Origin: Anaeramoeba flamelloides
Lineage: Eukaryota; Metamonada; Anaeramoebidae
Direction of reading: 5' to 3'
Assembly (NCBI GenBank): GCA_027625915.1
Contig: JANTQA010000036.1
Coordinates: 12,049,001-12,113,000 of the forward strand
DNA length: 64,000 bases
Shown: one piece after another, positions 21,701-33,210 of the stretch
Layout of the letters: each line of letters opens with the position of its first letter
How positions within the stretch are numbered: the stretch's first letter is position 1
Program-made: the position numbers and the translations under genes
Notes under the pieces: model-generated
What the model saw: the letters and a program-made list of their open reading frames with translations, nothing else
Database searches by the model: none
Told to the model about the DNA's origin: nothing

Positions 21701-24700
21701 TAATAGAAAATATCAATAAATATGAAGAAATTTGTTTTAATATAAACTCTTTTTCAAATAAAAGGGCACAGAAATTTTCAAGATTTATTCATAATTGAAT
21801 CAAATTAATTGCAGAATCATTCTAAAATCTAAGAAATTCTTTAAAACATTAAAAAAAAACACTCAACTGAATCTTTAAAACTCATTAAAACAAAACAATA
21901 AAAATTAAAATTAAATATTTTAAAAAATGATGTGCACTTTTATTTGAAATGAGAAATCTCGTTTTGTAAATTGTAAAGAAAAAAAATTATAAAACCAATA
22001 AAAATCGTTGAACAAGTTGGATTGGGAAAAATTTCTTGACATTTTATTGATAACTCTTTGCACATCAAACTTTTGTTCTTTAAAATCCTCATTTTTGATA
22101 TAAAAGTCGCAATTCATCTGAGTATTTTGTTGAAATAGTTTTTTTCATAATTTTCTTTTTTCTTTGTTCCATACATCCATCCAATAATGGTATTTCTTGA
22201 ATTCCTATATGTAGCTCATTCAAAATCAAACTTAAACTGTTTCCATTTTTATACTGGTAGATTATTTCCAAATTGGTTTCTTTTTCTCTTGTTTTTTTCA
22301 TTTTCCAACTGTTCAATATCCATAAAATAAAAAAACAAAAAATGAATAATTATAAGGAAAATCAATAATAAGTAATTATCTTATTAACAATCAAATTCAA
22401 TGGTATTGATGATTTGAGAGGTGTGCCCTTTTGTTTGAAAAAGAGTTTATAATTCTCTAAAAATTAATTTAATTTTTTATTTCTTATTTCCCAAACAATA
22501 ACAATAACATTAACATTAACATTAACAATAACATTAACAATAACAATAACAATTATACCTACAAAAACAATAACATTAACAATAACTATTACAATTATTT
22601 AGTTTTATTGAAAAGAAAATCACAAAGTGATCCTGACAAATTAAGGGATGGGCACGAAGTTCGAATTTGGGAAGATCGGTCAAAAACGGAAAGATTTAGT
22701 GCACAAATTTTTTTAACAATCCTCATAAGTTTATATTTACCAATCTCAAGGAATTGTTTAGAGATTATAACGTGCTATGGTAAAGAAAATGATTATATTG
22801 ATGAATTTGAAAAAAGGGGAGGATGCTGGGGTACAACCCATTTAATCCATGCATTTTTTGCTGCGCTTACAATGATTGGTGTAACCTTTTATGTCCCGTG
22901 GCTTGCTTATAAGTTAATTAAAAAAAACAAACCAATTCCCATTGAATTTGATGACGAAGGAAATGAAAAGGTCTACACGGATAAGGATTATGAATCTGAT
23001 CTTGATAAGGACAAGTGCCCATATAAATTTTTGTATAAAGGATACGAAAGGAAATGGGCCTTTTATAAGGTAATTGTGATGGTCATCAAATTACTCTTAA
23101 TTATCCCAGCTGTTTTATTATTAAATCAAGTTGCGTCTATCACCGTCACGATGGTGATCCTATTCATTTTTGCGATATTAAGTTTCGTCACCGCGCCATT
23201 TATTAAAAACGCTGATGATCATATTGATCAGTCGGCAAGAATTACAACCTTATTCACTGTTGTTGTTGCATTTGTCTTAGCTGTAATGTCGTCGAAGCAG
23301 AGAGACAATTCCGAGGACGATTTAGGATTTGCCCTCTCGATTGCGCATTGGGCGAATATTGGGATTATGGTGTTTTTGACTTTACTTACCTTGGGGTGGT
23401 TCAAAAAAAAATGGAAAAACATGACTGGAAGATTGGACTTTAGTGATGATTTAGATTATGATTTGAAAAGAGAGAGAAAGTTCCGAATTTGGCATCCATT
23501 TTGGGAAGGCCTATTCCATTCAGATCCCAAATATGAGAATATTCTTCAGAGGCTCCATGTGGAAAAAAAGATCGCGGCTCAATTTGGGGTTGAATCGTAC
23601 CAAGAAGGATTGATCCCTGTGTCCAAAGAGGCCATGCTGGAAAGAATGTTTGCCCAAAAGTACTTGGAAGGTGTTGATGTATACTGGGACGGCATGGATC
23701 CTAACACACTCCGAGTGGACTCCAAAACATGCTTTGGCAAAATGTGGATCGATCCTTTCCCATTTAAGGCCATCATCGTGTATGACGATGCCAACCCCGT
23801 GGTTTTAGAGGACGAAGACATTCTAACAATGTGCCGAATGAATCGGGACCCAGAAATCGTGGCCAAAAGGGACATCAGAATGCAGCTAAGAGCATTAAAC
23901 GGACAACAGGTGTTTTTCAAGCACACAGAAACACACACAAAGTCCGTTGGGAGTGGCAATAACAAGAAATCAGCTCGCGTGGAATTTACCTTCAATTATG
24001 GTAAACTGAAAATAAAGGCAAACCAAAAATTGACCTGCTCCGCAGGCTTTAAGGTTTCCATCCACTATAAAGATGGCGAGGGTACCTATCAAGGTAAAAC
24101 CTTTAGAAACGAAACAGCTACAATTGGACATTCCACAATTGGCATCCTAGACGATTTCGTCTTAACAGATGAGCTCAAGCGATTATTACAACACGACGAA
24201 AATGCAAGATTAATTGAAGAAAACCTCCCTACAGTTAAAGAGGAATACCAATCATATCGGGATGGGCTCCTTGAGCAAAGACTATCACAAACAGAAATAT
24301 TATCTTGGGGATTTTGGTTTTTCGTTTATAACAACGATTGCCTTCAAAGAGACTACCTTGAAGATTATTTGGTGAACTTTGAAATAGACGAACACGTGTC
24401 ACAAATACCAGAGGAACATGAAAACGGGCTGAACTATATCTATGGAAAATTGCAATTTTATGACTCTCACCCAGCCTGCTCCTACTGGTATTGCTTCTGG
24501 GACGACCTTTGGAGCCACAACCATTGGATGAAAAAATTTAAAGGACATGAAGAATTCTTATCACCTAGATACCCGACTTGCATTTGCTATCGCCCCCTGA
24601 ACAAAGAAGACCTCGAAGACGAATTAAAGGAGCACGGATTGAAAAAAAAGATCAAAAAAAAAATTATCAAAAAATTATATGAAATGATCGACTTTTATTC

Positions 24701-24830
24701 TGAAGAAGACCGTTCTGAATTTATTTCGCATCAAATGATTACACCAGGCACAGACTATGTGGAATTCCAAGAATTTACCTATGAAAAACTTGGTGGTGAA
24801 GTACAAACAATGGGTGCTGATATCTTTTAA
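18754..24830 (+). CDS. Polytopic membrane protein with N-terminal 11/7-residue repeats
   Basis: Five exons: 18754-18810, 18921-18975, 20117-20770, 21000-21617, 22603-24830 (phases 0,1,1,1), about 1203 aa. All introns are GT-AG (donors GTAAAA, GTATGA, GTAAGA, GTAAGA). Residues about 20-255 are Gly/Gln/Asn/Met repeats built from 11-mers (GMNTVKNTGQQ, GLNTMGQMGQQ) and a 7-mer (GMNMMGQ), continuing as looser GTGIQTGIKNV-type repeats to about 325. Hydrophobic segments follow at about 377-397, 404-422, 446-464, 493-513 (with LYLPISRNC) and several more to about 740. The last about 450 residues are soluble, acidic and probably cytosolic. FFQIVALF near 405 resembles FFQVVAII in the Cys-rich receptor at 37917-44749, so the core may be the same TRP-like module. 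Function unknown. The repeat periodicity recalls perilipin/synuclein amphipathic helices (inference). Confidence 0.85.
19371..19975 (+). repeat. Tandem pair of foldback units in intron 2
   Basis: Two diverged direct copies (about 19371-19610 and 19738-19975). Each opens with ATTTTCATTCAGCTTTCC (copy 2: ATTTCATTCAGTTTTCC) and closes with its complement GGAAAGCTGAATGAAAATTTTGATC, followed by AATTAACAGTATT. Each unit is thus itself an inverted repeat. They lie wholly inside the 1141-bp second intron of the membrane-protein gene. Confidence 0.55.
20230..20770 (+). repeat. 120-bp coding minisatellite
   Basis: The stretch beginning ATGAATACAGTTAAAAACAC recurs at an exact 120-bp spacing (five starts between about 20236 and 20720), making four full units and a partial fifth. 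Each unit encodes 40 residues as 11+11+11+7. Units are very similar at DNA level, indicating recent expansion or homogenisation. Frame and phase are kept throughout. Confidence 0.9.
22495..22600 (+). repeat. Hexanucleotide microsatellite before exon 5
   Basis: Degenerate (AATAAC/ATTAAC)n array at the 3' end of intron 4, directly upstream of the TTTAG acceptor at 22602. The rest of the 985-bp intron is AT-rich. Short antisense frames in it (21920-22316) overlap in two frames and are not supported as a gene. Confidence 0.7.
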
Positions 24831-25058
24831 AATTTTCATTTTTAAAAGAAATAGATAATAATTATCATATATTTATATCTTAGTTTTATTTTTATTAATA
24901 TTATTAATATTGTTATGACCATTATTATTACTGATTTTTATTATTATTATTATTTTTTATTTTTTTTTTATTATTATTATTATTATGATTCATTTATATA
25001 ATTAATATTAATATTATTTTGCTATTTATTTTAAAGTTATTTTTTTTTAAATTTTATT

Positions 25059-25462
25059 ATTCTTTTTTTATTTTTATTTTTTTTTTTAAAAGTTTTTTTT
25101 TTAGATTTTAATTCATTATTGAATTGTGTTCCAGTTTGAATAAATTTGTTTGTTTTTAAATTTAAAAAAAAAAAATATTTTTTAAATGTATAAATTTTCA
25201 AAATCAAAATGTAACTTTTAAAAAAAAAAATGATTAACATTATCCTTCAAATCCAACCAAACAGAGAATTTATTTTTTTGATCATATTTATACTTTTCAA
25301 AATTTCATCTTCATAGAAAACATTTTTTGAATTGAAAAAAAAATATTGTTTTTTTTTAAATTTAAAAACAAACAAATTTATTCAAACTGGAACACAATTC
25401 AATAATGAATTAAAATCTAAAAAAAAAGTTTTAAAAAAAAAAATAAAAATAAAAAAAGAATT
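25059..25462. repeat. Long foldback palindrome, arms about 125 bp
   Basis: 25059-25186 and 25337-25462 are reverse complements with only a few mismatches over about 125 bases (left arm contains GAATTGTGTTCCAGTTTG, right arm CAAACTGGAACACAATTC). They are separated by about 150 bases. The arms read as Lys/Phe-rich chance frames. A foldback transposon or a recent inverted duplication would explain it. It sits about 230 bases past the stop of the membrane-protein gene, after (ATT)n-rich sequence at 24890-25020. Confidence 0.85.
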
Positions 25463-28443
25463 AACAAAATAACATTATCAGAGAATATAAAAAGACAAAA
25501 AACAATCCACTGAAACGTAAAAAAGAAAAATTACTTATTAACGATCCAGTTTCTATAACTTCATAAAGAAACTAAAAAAAAAATATCTTGATAACTACAG
25601 ATACACTGATCCATCTGTCTTAAACAACACAAAAATAATGAATTAGATTCAAACCTTCAAAAATAAGAAGATTTTTGATAGAAAAAAAACCACCCAAACT
25701 ATTAATAGTTAAAAACATAGAAAAATGAATCATATTTTAAAAACAAAAAAAAACATTTTATTCAAAAAGAATCAACAAGCACTTCAATATTTTGTCACTA
25801 TATGGTTTTCAACTATGGAAGTCAATTTAAATTATTGTTTTTTAACATTTTTTTTTTACGTATTGAAAATAAATCTAATAATTCTCACTACATTAAGATT
25901 TTCCCTTTTTATACTTATTTTTTGGTTTTGAAATATTGTAATAAATTGTTTTTTTAACAACATTTTGTCCACTTCTTTGTAAATTGTGAAATTCTTTTAT
26001 TTTTTTATTTATCTTTTTTTTTTATTTGTTATTTTTTTTTTTAATTATTTTTGTTAATTTTAAAACTCTATGATTCTAAAAATATATTGATAAATAGGTA
26101 TTTATAATATATTTAAAATAATCTTTTTTCCTATATCAATGATAATAAAATTTAGTGATGAGAGTTTTTTTTTTAAGGAATATATTATTTTGAAATATTT
26201 TTTTTATTTGTAATTTAGACTTTTTAGTCTGAAATGGATTAATAAGTTAGCACCTTCTAAACCATTCGTTAATTTGGATTTTATTTTTTTTAAAATCAAA
26301 ATTTCAGATATCTCCTATATAAAACCAAGGAAATGTTAAAAAAGCTAAACATACCTGAAAATGGAAAATATTTAATTTTTTTTAAAAAAGTCTAAAATCA
26401 TTAAAAAATAAAACTTTTATAAGTACTTGTTTTGATTTTATTCTTTTTACAATTCTAATTATTAATGTTTCAGGAAAATTTATAAGTAGATTTTCAAGAA
26501 CATAAAAAAAATCTTATTAGTTTTCAAATAAATTAAAATAATCAAATATTTAATTTTTTTTTTTCTTTTAAAAAAAAAAGTGAAAGTCTAGTTAAAACCA
26601 CTTGTAGCGTTAAAAAATAAAAACAACTTTTGAATTAATATAATCTAATATAACAATCTATTTATATGTAATTTTAATTAGACAATAATTATTTAATATT
26701 TTTTATTTATAATTTTTGAGAAATTTAAAAAATGATTTTTTTTGAAAATAATCCATGTTACGAAATTAAAAAACAATTAGGTATAGGGAAATATTATAAA
26801 TATTCTTTTTTTTTTATTGAAATTTAATGATTCGAAAAAACAATTTACTACTAAAAAAAAAAAAATTAAAAATAGTATTAGAGTGATGTAATAATGATAA
26901 TATATTTTTGAAACATTTAAAAGGCTTTTTTTTTCATTTACTGATAAAATTAAATTGAAAATAAAAATAAATATGCATTTTACTTAAATATTTTTAAAAT
27001 ATAAGAAGTATTCATAAAATTTCGAATGTTTTTCATTTTTGGCTATATTCAGTATTTTTAACAGATTCATAAATCTAAAAAAAACATATATATTTTTTAC
27101 AGAATTGAACTATTTTTTGAAAATTTTTAACCATATTCAAAATTTAATATTGGAAACATTGATTTATTTATGAAAAATTTATCTTTTAACAGTTTTAATT
27201 TTTAATATTTTAGTTGAGATTTCCACAATAAAATTAAAAATAATAATGCATATCTTGCAATAAATCTATAATTATTAAACATAATACAAAATTTTATCAA
27301 CAAAATTCAGCTTTATTAAATATTTTTTTTTCAATTTTTTAAGGTTATCATAAAGCTCCATTTTTTCATTTTTTTTTTTTTAATAAAAACTATAAAAAAA
27401 TTTCCAATTCGTGTTTAATTAAAAATTAAAAGACCAATATTTAGATTACACAGCTATAAATATCTTTGTTAAATTTCCATTTAAATGTAAATTAGTTGCT
27501 AACAAATTTGATTTTGTGAAAAAATTTAAAAATCAACACAGATATTATTTTGAAAAAATTATTTTTAGACTTATTTGAAATGATCGATTATACAATTAGC
27601 TTTATAAAAGGGAAAAAAGTAAAAGAAATCATTCTTCAGGTATTTTTGATAATGATTGCTGAGTTAACCTTTGAACTTAAAATCTTGAAAAAAAATAATT
27701 ACTTTTGCAAGTTCAAGATTTGAAATTTTCAAATACTGGAACACTATTATTTTTGTGTTCTATTTTCAGATTTTGACATGGAATTAAAAAAAAAATACAC
27801 AATCAAAACTTTTTAATTGTGATCCTACTTGTAAAATCAAAATATTTATTGTTCAATAATACTGATAAATCCAAATTTATTTGATGAATTTTTTAGTTAA
27901 ATTTCCTTTTTTGTCATCTAGGTGTTCAACTTTTAAAACAACTCGGGGGTAAGACTATTTTCTGGGAACAACTAATTTTACAAAGTAACTCAACATTTAA
28001 GTGTTTAGAACGCAATATTCAAAAAATTAAAAAAATATTTAAAAAGGAAAATGAATAAATAAATTTTTAGATATTTATTTGAATTTTTCAGTATTTTTCA
28101 TAAATTAAGAGCCATTTAAACCATTGGACACTGAAATCCTTTGTACTTGATTACTATACACTTTAATTATCAAAGAATCTAAGGTGAAACAATTCCTTTA
28201 AGGGACTAGTCTATATTAAATTTTTTTAGGTAAATTTAATAGAGATTTAGAATTTTTATTGCCAATTACTTAGATTTGAAATCAAAGTGAAAAACTTCTT
28301 AGTATATTAATAAAATCTTGCTAAAAGACATTCATTAAATTTGGTTATTGTTTTTATAGAAATAAAAATTTTTGCATTTTTTCGCTTTTTTGAAAGTTGC
28401 TTTTTTTCAACTTTTCACAAAAATACAAAAAATAAAAAAAAAT
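25463..28443. other. Extremely AT-rich spacer
   Basis: About 3 kb with very little G+C. No exon or RNA gene was recognised on either strand. About 26220-26300 resembles 32380-32460 weakly, another old dispersed repeat. Confidence 0.5.
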
Positions 28444-28551
28444 ATGAGCAAAAAAACAAAACCTTGTTATGTTTGTGGAAGACCTACAAAAAATAGTTTG
28501 AAAAATAAACCTGAAAGGTTTTTTTTGGATTTGCATGAAAACATAGTTTGA
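28444..28551 (+). CDS. Small CxxC-containing ORF, possible first exon
   Basis: ATG preceded by an A-rich leader like those of other genes here, then 35 codons beginning MSKKTKPCYVCGRPTKN and ending in TGA. CYVCG could be half of a zinc site. About 80 bases downstream, after TTTTTCAG (28646), a frame of mixed codons (RSFVFVEFEVFSSVPKLP...) runs to a TAA at about 28771. Joining the two would need a weak donor. No family recognised. Confidence 0.22.
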   Translation: MSKKTKPCYVCGRPTKNSLKNKPERFFLDLHENIV

Positions 28552-29794
28552 TTCGAAAAAAATATACAATATATACTTTACTCTTAATAAAAGATTTTCT
28601 TTTTTTATATTGTACCATTCTTTTTTTTCATGAATCTACTTTTTCAGTTTACGCTCTTTTGTTTTTGTTGAATTTGAAGTTTTTTCAAGTGTTCCCAAAT
28701 TACCATCCCAAAAGTTTTTTTCAGAGTCAAAAAAAATCAAAGAAAAGAATAAGAACTATTTTTTAAAAAAGTAATTATTGATAAAACAAATTGAGTTCTT
28801 TATAGAGTCAAGTTGGGTGAACAGAAGTGAAGGAGAAAATATTCACTAGTTTTAAATTATTTTTTCGTTTTTAAAAATGAGAATAAATATTATTTTTGAG
28901 AAAATAATTAAATCCAAAATTAATCAAAAAATTCTCATCATTTAAAGATATTTTTAATTTGAAAAAAATTTTTAAAAGTCACTTTTTTTGACAGAATTGT
29001 AAAATTTTAAAAAAACAAGAACTAAAAGTTCTAACATTGAAAAAACCTGTCTATTTTCAATTTTAAACATATTTCAAGATAAGGATTCCTTATTTAGTTA
29101 TTGGTCAAAAAAAAAATTAATAGAGACTAGTCCCTTAAAATAAATAAAAAAATTCAAATTTGGATATATGTTACAACAATTAACATATATTTTGACCACC
29201 AAAATGAAGTTAGGATTTACCTATTAATAATAGTCAAAAAAATGGTCCAATGAAATTATTTTTACATTGGTAAAATGCCGATTCTAAAAATAAAGATCAT
29301 TTTGTAAAACAATTAAAAATAGATTTTCTTTACCTTCACCTATACATAGGGCAGACTACAAACCGAATCCCAAATTAGTGACACACATTCCTATTTTTTC
29401 ACAATCTCATCTTCTAACCCTTATTAAGAATGTTCAAATCATTTTTCCCTAATTAACATTTAATCTCAAAGTTCAAAAATCTAAACTAAATTAAATCTCT
29501 CAAAAAATCATTTCTAATTTATTTTGTAAAGTTCTCCGTGTTTTATCGTACAAACAATCAGTAAATTTATTTGGAACTTGAAACAAAAACTTTTAAGATT
29601 TAAAATTGGAAAATAACGATGATGCCAAATTAAGGCGAAATTTTAATAAGAGATTAACAGTTTAAACATAAACCCTTTCCCAAAATGAGGAAATTAATTG
29701 CAAAAGTTGAGATAAGATCAGTGTACCTAACCTCATTATTAATGATTAAAACAAACGGGTTTTTTCAGTATAAAGTTCTTATAATGTCAAAGGA
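28552..29794. other. AT-rich spacer, no supported gene
   Basis: Apart from the exon-like frame at about 28646-28771 noted with the preceding entry, the only G+C-richer patch is about 29335-29400. On the minus strand it reads an acceptor-like GGTTTGTAG, 22 bases, then a donor-like GAAGGTAAAG. It could be a microexon, but nothing ties it to a gene. Confidence 0.35.
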
Positions 29795-29944
29795 ATGGAA
29801 ATTTTGAAAAAGCATGCACAAAGAGAAATCAAAAAGAAAAAAACCCAAATGGAACTACCAATACAGAAAATTGATATACCTTTGGGTATGTTTATTGATA
29901 TATTAAAAACCAATTTCTTCAACAAGAACCTTGCTCGATGGTGA
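29795..29944 (+). CDS. Exon-like ORF convergent with the SAP30-like gene
   Basis: Frame from ATG 29795 to TGA 29942-29944, 49 codons of mixed composition (MEILKKHAQREIKK..., MELPIQKIDIPLGMF, NKNLARW). An in-frame TAA lies a few codons upstream. It ends 13 bases before the end of the oppositely oriented SAP30-like gene. No family is recognised; it could be a last exon of an unseen gene or chance. Confidence 0.25.
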   Translation: MEILKKHAQREIKKKKTQMELPIQKIDIPLGMFIDILKTNFFNKNLARW

Positions 29945-29957
29945 AAAGATTTTTCAG

Positions 29958-30474
29958 CTACATCTCCTTGGAAATCAATAAGAATGTTTTAATTACCTTT
30001 TCTTCATTTACATTTTGTTTCATAAACTTTTCATAAATTACAGCTGCTAATTCCTCTTTGTCTTCAATCTCTTGTGTGATTTGGTAGTGCTGCTTTAGAT
30101 CGAGTAAGGTTTCATGATTTAATTTGCTAAAATCAATTATGGCCTTTTTCTTATGGTTATGTGATCGACTACTTCGGGTGGTCTTTTTGGGATTGGGACG
30201 CTGTCGATTTCTTGTGTTGCAATGAGTTCAGAAGTGAAACAAAAATCGAAAAATTTTGGAATCAAAAAGAGAGGAGTGATCAAAAAAAAAAAAGAAAAAA
30301 AGATAAGCAAAAAGAATATTTTTTCTTTTTTTCTTTTTTTTTTTTTTCAAAGAAAGAAAACAAACAAAAAGATCATTTTTCAAAAAAATCAACTTACCTG
30401 TGTTTATTTTTGTTTTTATTTTTGTGTTTTGTGTGCTTACTTCTTTTATTTCTTGATCTTGATTTTGGTGGCAT
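29958..30474 (-). CDS. SAP30-like Sin3-binding protein
   Basis: Two exons, 109 aa. Exon 1, 30398-30474, starts ATG CCA CCA and encodes a basic Ser/Arg/Lys-rich head (MPPKSRSRNKRSKHTKHK). Donor is GTAAGT, the intron is 187 bp (30211-30397) and the acceptor CACAAG; phase 2 rejoins an Arg codon. Exon 2, 29958-30210, ends in TAG. Residues about 47-109 match the C-terminal Sin3-binding domain of SAP30/SAP30L: IDFSKLNHETLLDLKQHY, then KEELAAVIYEKF, then NVNEEKVIKTFLL, corresponding to the SAP30 pattern L..L..YKRHYKL, K.QLAE.V..HF, VNEKETLAYFIY. SAP30 bridges Sin3 and class I HDACs, and a class I HDAC gene lies 27 kb away. The N-terminal zinc finger of animal SAP30 is missing. Assignment rests on pattern reading. 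Confidence 0.75.
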
Positions 30475-33006
30475 TTTAAATGCTTTTGGATGCTTTTGTG
30501 GAAGATTTCTTTGCTGTTGGCTTATGAGAAAATATTTAAAAAAATGAATAAATATTGTAAAACCAACCTTTGCAAGGTATTTTTTGAAGTAAGTCTACCA
30601 CTGAGTGGTATTTCTCTATCTGTAATCTGGAATTAGAAATTTAATAGGTTTTTACTTCAATCTCTGAATTTTTTAATTTTGTGTTTTTACATTTTTTAGT
30701 CTTTTGAAATTTCAAACCATTAAAAAGTCTTATTCTTTTTTTTTTGGCAAGAGTAATTGAAAATCAGAAAGGTTGTAAGAAATTTTATAGAATTATATAT
30801 TTTCATTAGGCTTGAGTTTGGTAAGTAACTTTTGATCTATTTATTAATTAATATTGATCATTATTTTAAGCAAGTAAGTACATTTTCCTTTTTTGAAAAA
30901 TTTTAATTGTGTTAACATTACTGAAAAATATTTTTTGAGTTCCACCAGATATTGAAACTTTGGAAACAAAAAGCCATCCTTCGCTCTATTTGTAGAAAGA
31001 ATCAAAGTAATTCAGAGTTGAATCTTAATTTTTTCATTTTTTTGAACATTTTTTTTGATTCAATTTTTGGTTTTATTAAATTTGGTTTAAAGATCTCGAG
31101 ATGTGTTTATATGAACGATTGAAATTAATCAAACAGTAAACCAAGAAAATATACCAGAAAAGGTGTGTATTTGAAACAAATATTATCTTTTAGAAGACCA
31201 AACACGAAAGATCACATTTCCAAATAAATTTATTGAAATCAAGAATGAAAAAAAAAAACGATAAAAGCCTATTTTGGAAGATTGGTTTTCTTTTTCTTCT
31301 TAGTTTTGAATGAATACAAACTATTTTTTTCCAAAAATTTCTCACTCCATTACTATTTATTATTATTTTAAAAAACCTTTTGTGACAAATTTGATTTCAA
31401 AATTCGTTTTTAAAATAATTTTTCTCAAACAAAGCCAAAACAATGAATACTATTTCAAAAATTACAATAGAGGTGTTGGATTGTTGGAATCAAAAAACAG
31501 TTATAAAAGATTCAAATCAAAATAAAAAAGAAAATACGTTGACAAAACGAAAAAGCAAAATTCAAAATGATTTTTGAGTTCTCATTTTAATGGAAAATAA
31601 ATAATTTTCAAATCAAACAAATTTGTCCAATAAACCCTTATTCTCAAGAAGAATTAAAAAAATCTCTGATTTTCTGAACTAAAACTAGAATTAGATGACA
31701 TAAATGAAAATAGGATTTTTAAATTCATTTTAGAAATTCTTTCCAAATAAACAGTAATTTGTTTATCAAAAATTTTCCAAACATAATTTTTTTCATAAAG
31801 AATTAAAAATAAAACCAAACAAAGAATAAGTAATTGTGTAAAATATTATAGATAAGATCAAGTAATAAATGATTTTTATTTATTTTTTTTTGATCAATTT
31901 TTTCATTTTTTTGATTTGCGTTTTTTATTTGTGTAAAAATATCTTATACTAGGATATATTCAACTTTAGTATTTATGAAAATATCAATGTATTTGGCTAT
32001 GGAAATAATTTGAATAATCCAGTTTCACATAATTGGTGGCACTCAAAAACTGAAAAATGTACTTGCCCCCTTAAAAGAGAACTTTTTCTTGCTTTTTGTT
32101 TATTTGTTTGATTAAAAGATCATAAATTAAAGTTTAATGTTTCTGTTTCTTCTTATAATTTTCCTTAATTTACATTTTCATTAAGGTAATTTCTCTTTAG
32201 GCTTGAAATCGCAACTTTCATTGAAATTATTACCCATTTTACTTTTTAAATCACATTATTTTATTTTTCTATAATATTTTTGATAATAAATTCAAATTTA
32301 ATGTATAGTATTTTCAAAAAATATAATGAAATTTTGTTGAGATATGAAAAAAAAATTTTTTTTTGTAATTTGTATTGTGTATCATGAAATTATTGATTTA
32401 ACCCCATCTAAACTATTTATTAATTTATGTTTATTTTTTAAATTCAAAGATTCACATGTTTCCAATAATAAAAACTAAAAAAAGTAACTAAAATAAAATT
32501 TAAATTTTTAACTAGTTTAAATGTTTCAATGAATCACAATAATACAATTTGATTCAAATTGTAAATAAATTTCATTTTTTGATGATATGAAAATCATTTT
32601 TTCATCTTTTAGTTATTTGTTTTCATTTCATTTTTTTTTTATAATTTAAGTTTGTTTCTTTCTATCAAATTTTTTTTCCGAACAATTGATATTTGATCAA
32701 AAAGTTGAGTTCTTTTAAAAATAAGAACTCAAATATAAGTAGTTGATGGTATCTGGCCATTTGATCGATAAATAATTATTGTTTAAATCTCAACCAATTT
32801 ATCAATATATATTTTTTTTATACTGCTCTCTCCAAAATTTTAACACGCCTATAATTCATTAGTATTGATTAATATTTATTTTTACTTTTGTGAGTATTAT
32901 AATGTATAAATAATTTTTAGCATTTCAATTTGTAAATGGTTTCTAATTTGGTATTTCTTCTTGAATTTGATTAAATAAGATTGTTTTTACAAAAATTAAA
33001 TTTTGG
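30475..33006. other. AT-rich spacer upstream of the SAP30-like gene
   Basis: The SAP30 frame stays open for about 15 codons upstream of its ATG without another ATG. Otherwise only A/T-rich sequence with a 71-codon Lys/Phe-rich frame at 31310. 32598-32815 is a dispersed repeat described separately. Confidence 0.45.
32598..32815 (+). repeat. Dispersed repeat, pair with 62.1 kb
   Basis: Colinear with 62078-62292: shared TTTGTTTTCATTTC, TTTTTCCGAA, TTGATGGTATCT and TTTGAT.GAT.AATAATT segments, with moderate divergence. No coding potential. Confidence 0.45.
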
Positions 33007-33210
33007 TAAAGTCGGTTCCACTTTTAAGGCACAAACTTTTAACAAAATTTAAGGCACAATAAAAATCTCAAATTAAGATACAAAATTCAGATTCTAGTAA
33101 AATACATTGTAAAAAAAAAAAAATTACAAATTATGTGCCGTAATTGGAGTTTTTTTTTTGTGTCTTAAATTTCGTTGAAAGTTTGTGCCTTAAAAGTGAA
33201 ACTGACTGTA
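33007..33210. mobile_element. Mariner-type MITE, copy 2
   Basis: A 204-bp palindromic element. Its right end, reverse complemented, reads TACAGTCAGTTTCACTTT and its left end TAAAGTCGGTTCCACTTT; both continue TTAAGGCACAAAC. It matches the copy at 7532-7729 end to end. TA flanks both sides. Non-coding; a 98-codon antisense frame across it is a shadow. Confidence 0.7.

Noticed and set aside
21920-22316. Two overlapping minus-strand ORFs in intron 4 of the repeat-bearing membrane gene
   Set aside because: They need a frame change, have no recognisable family and sit within a well-supported intron.
30161-30547. 128-codon plus-strand ORF
   Set aside because: Antisense to the SAP30-like exons and their intron, with a poly-Phe/Lys centre.
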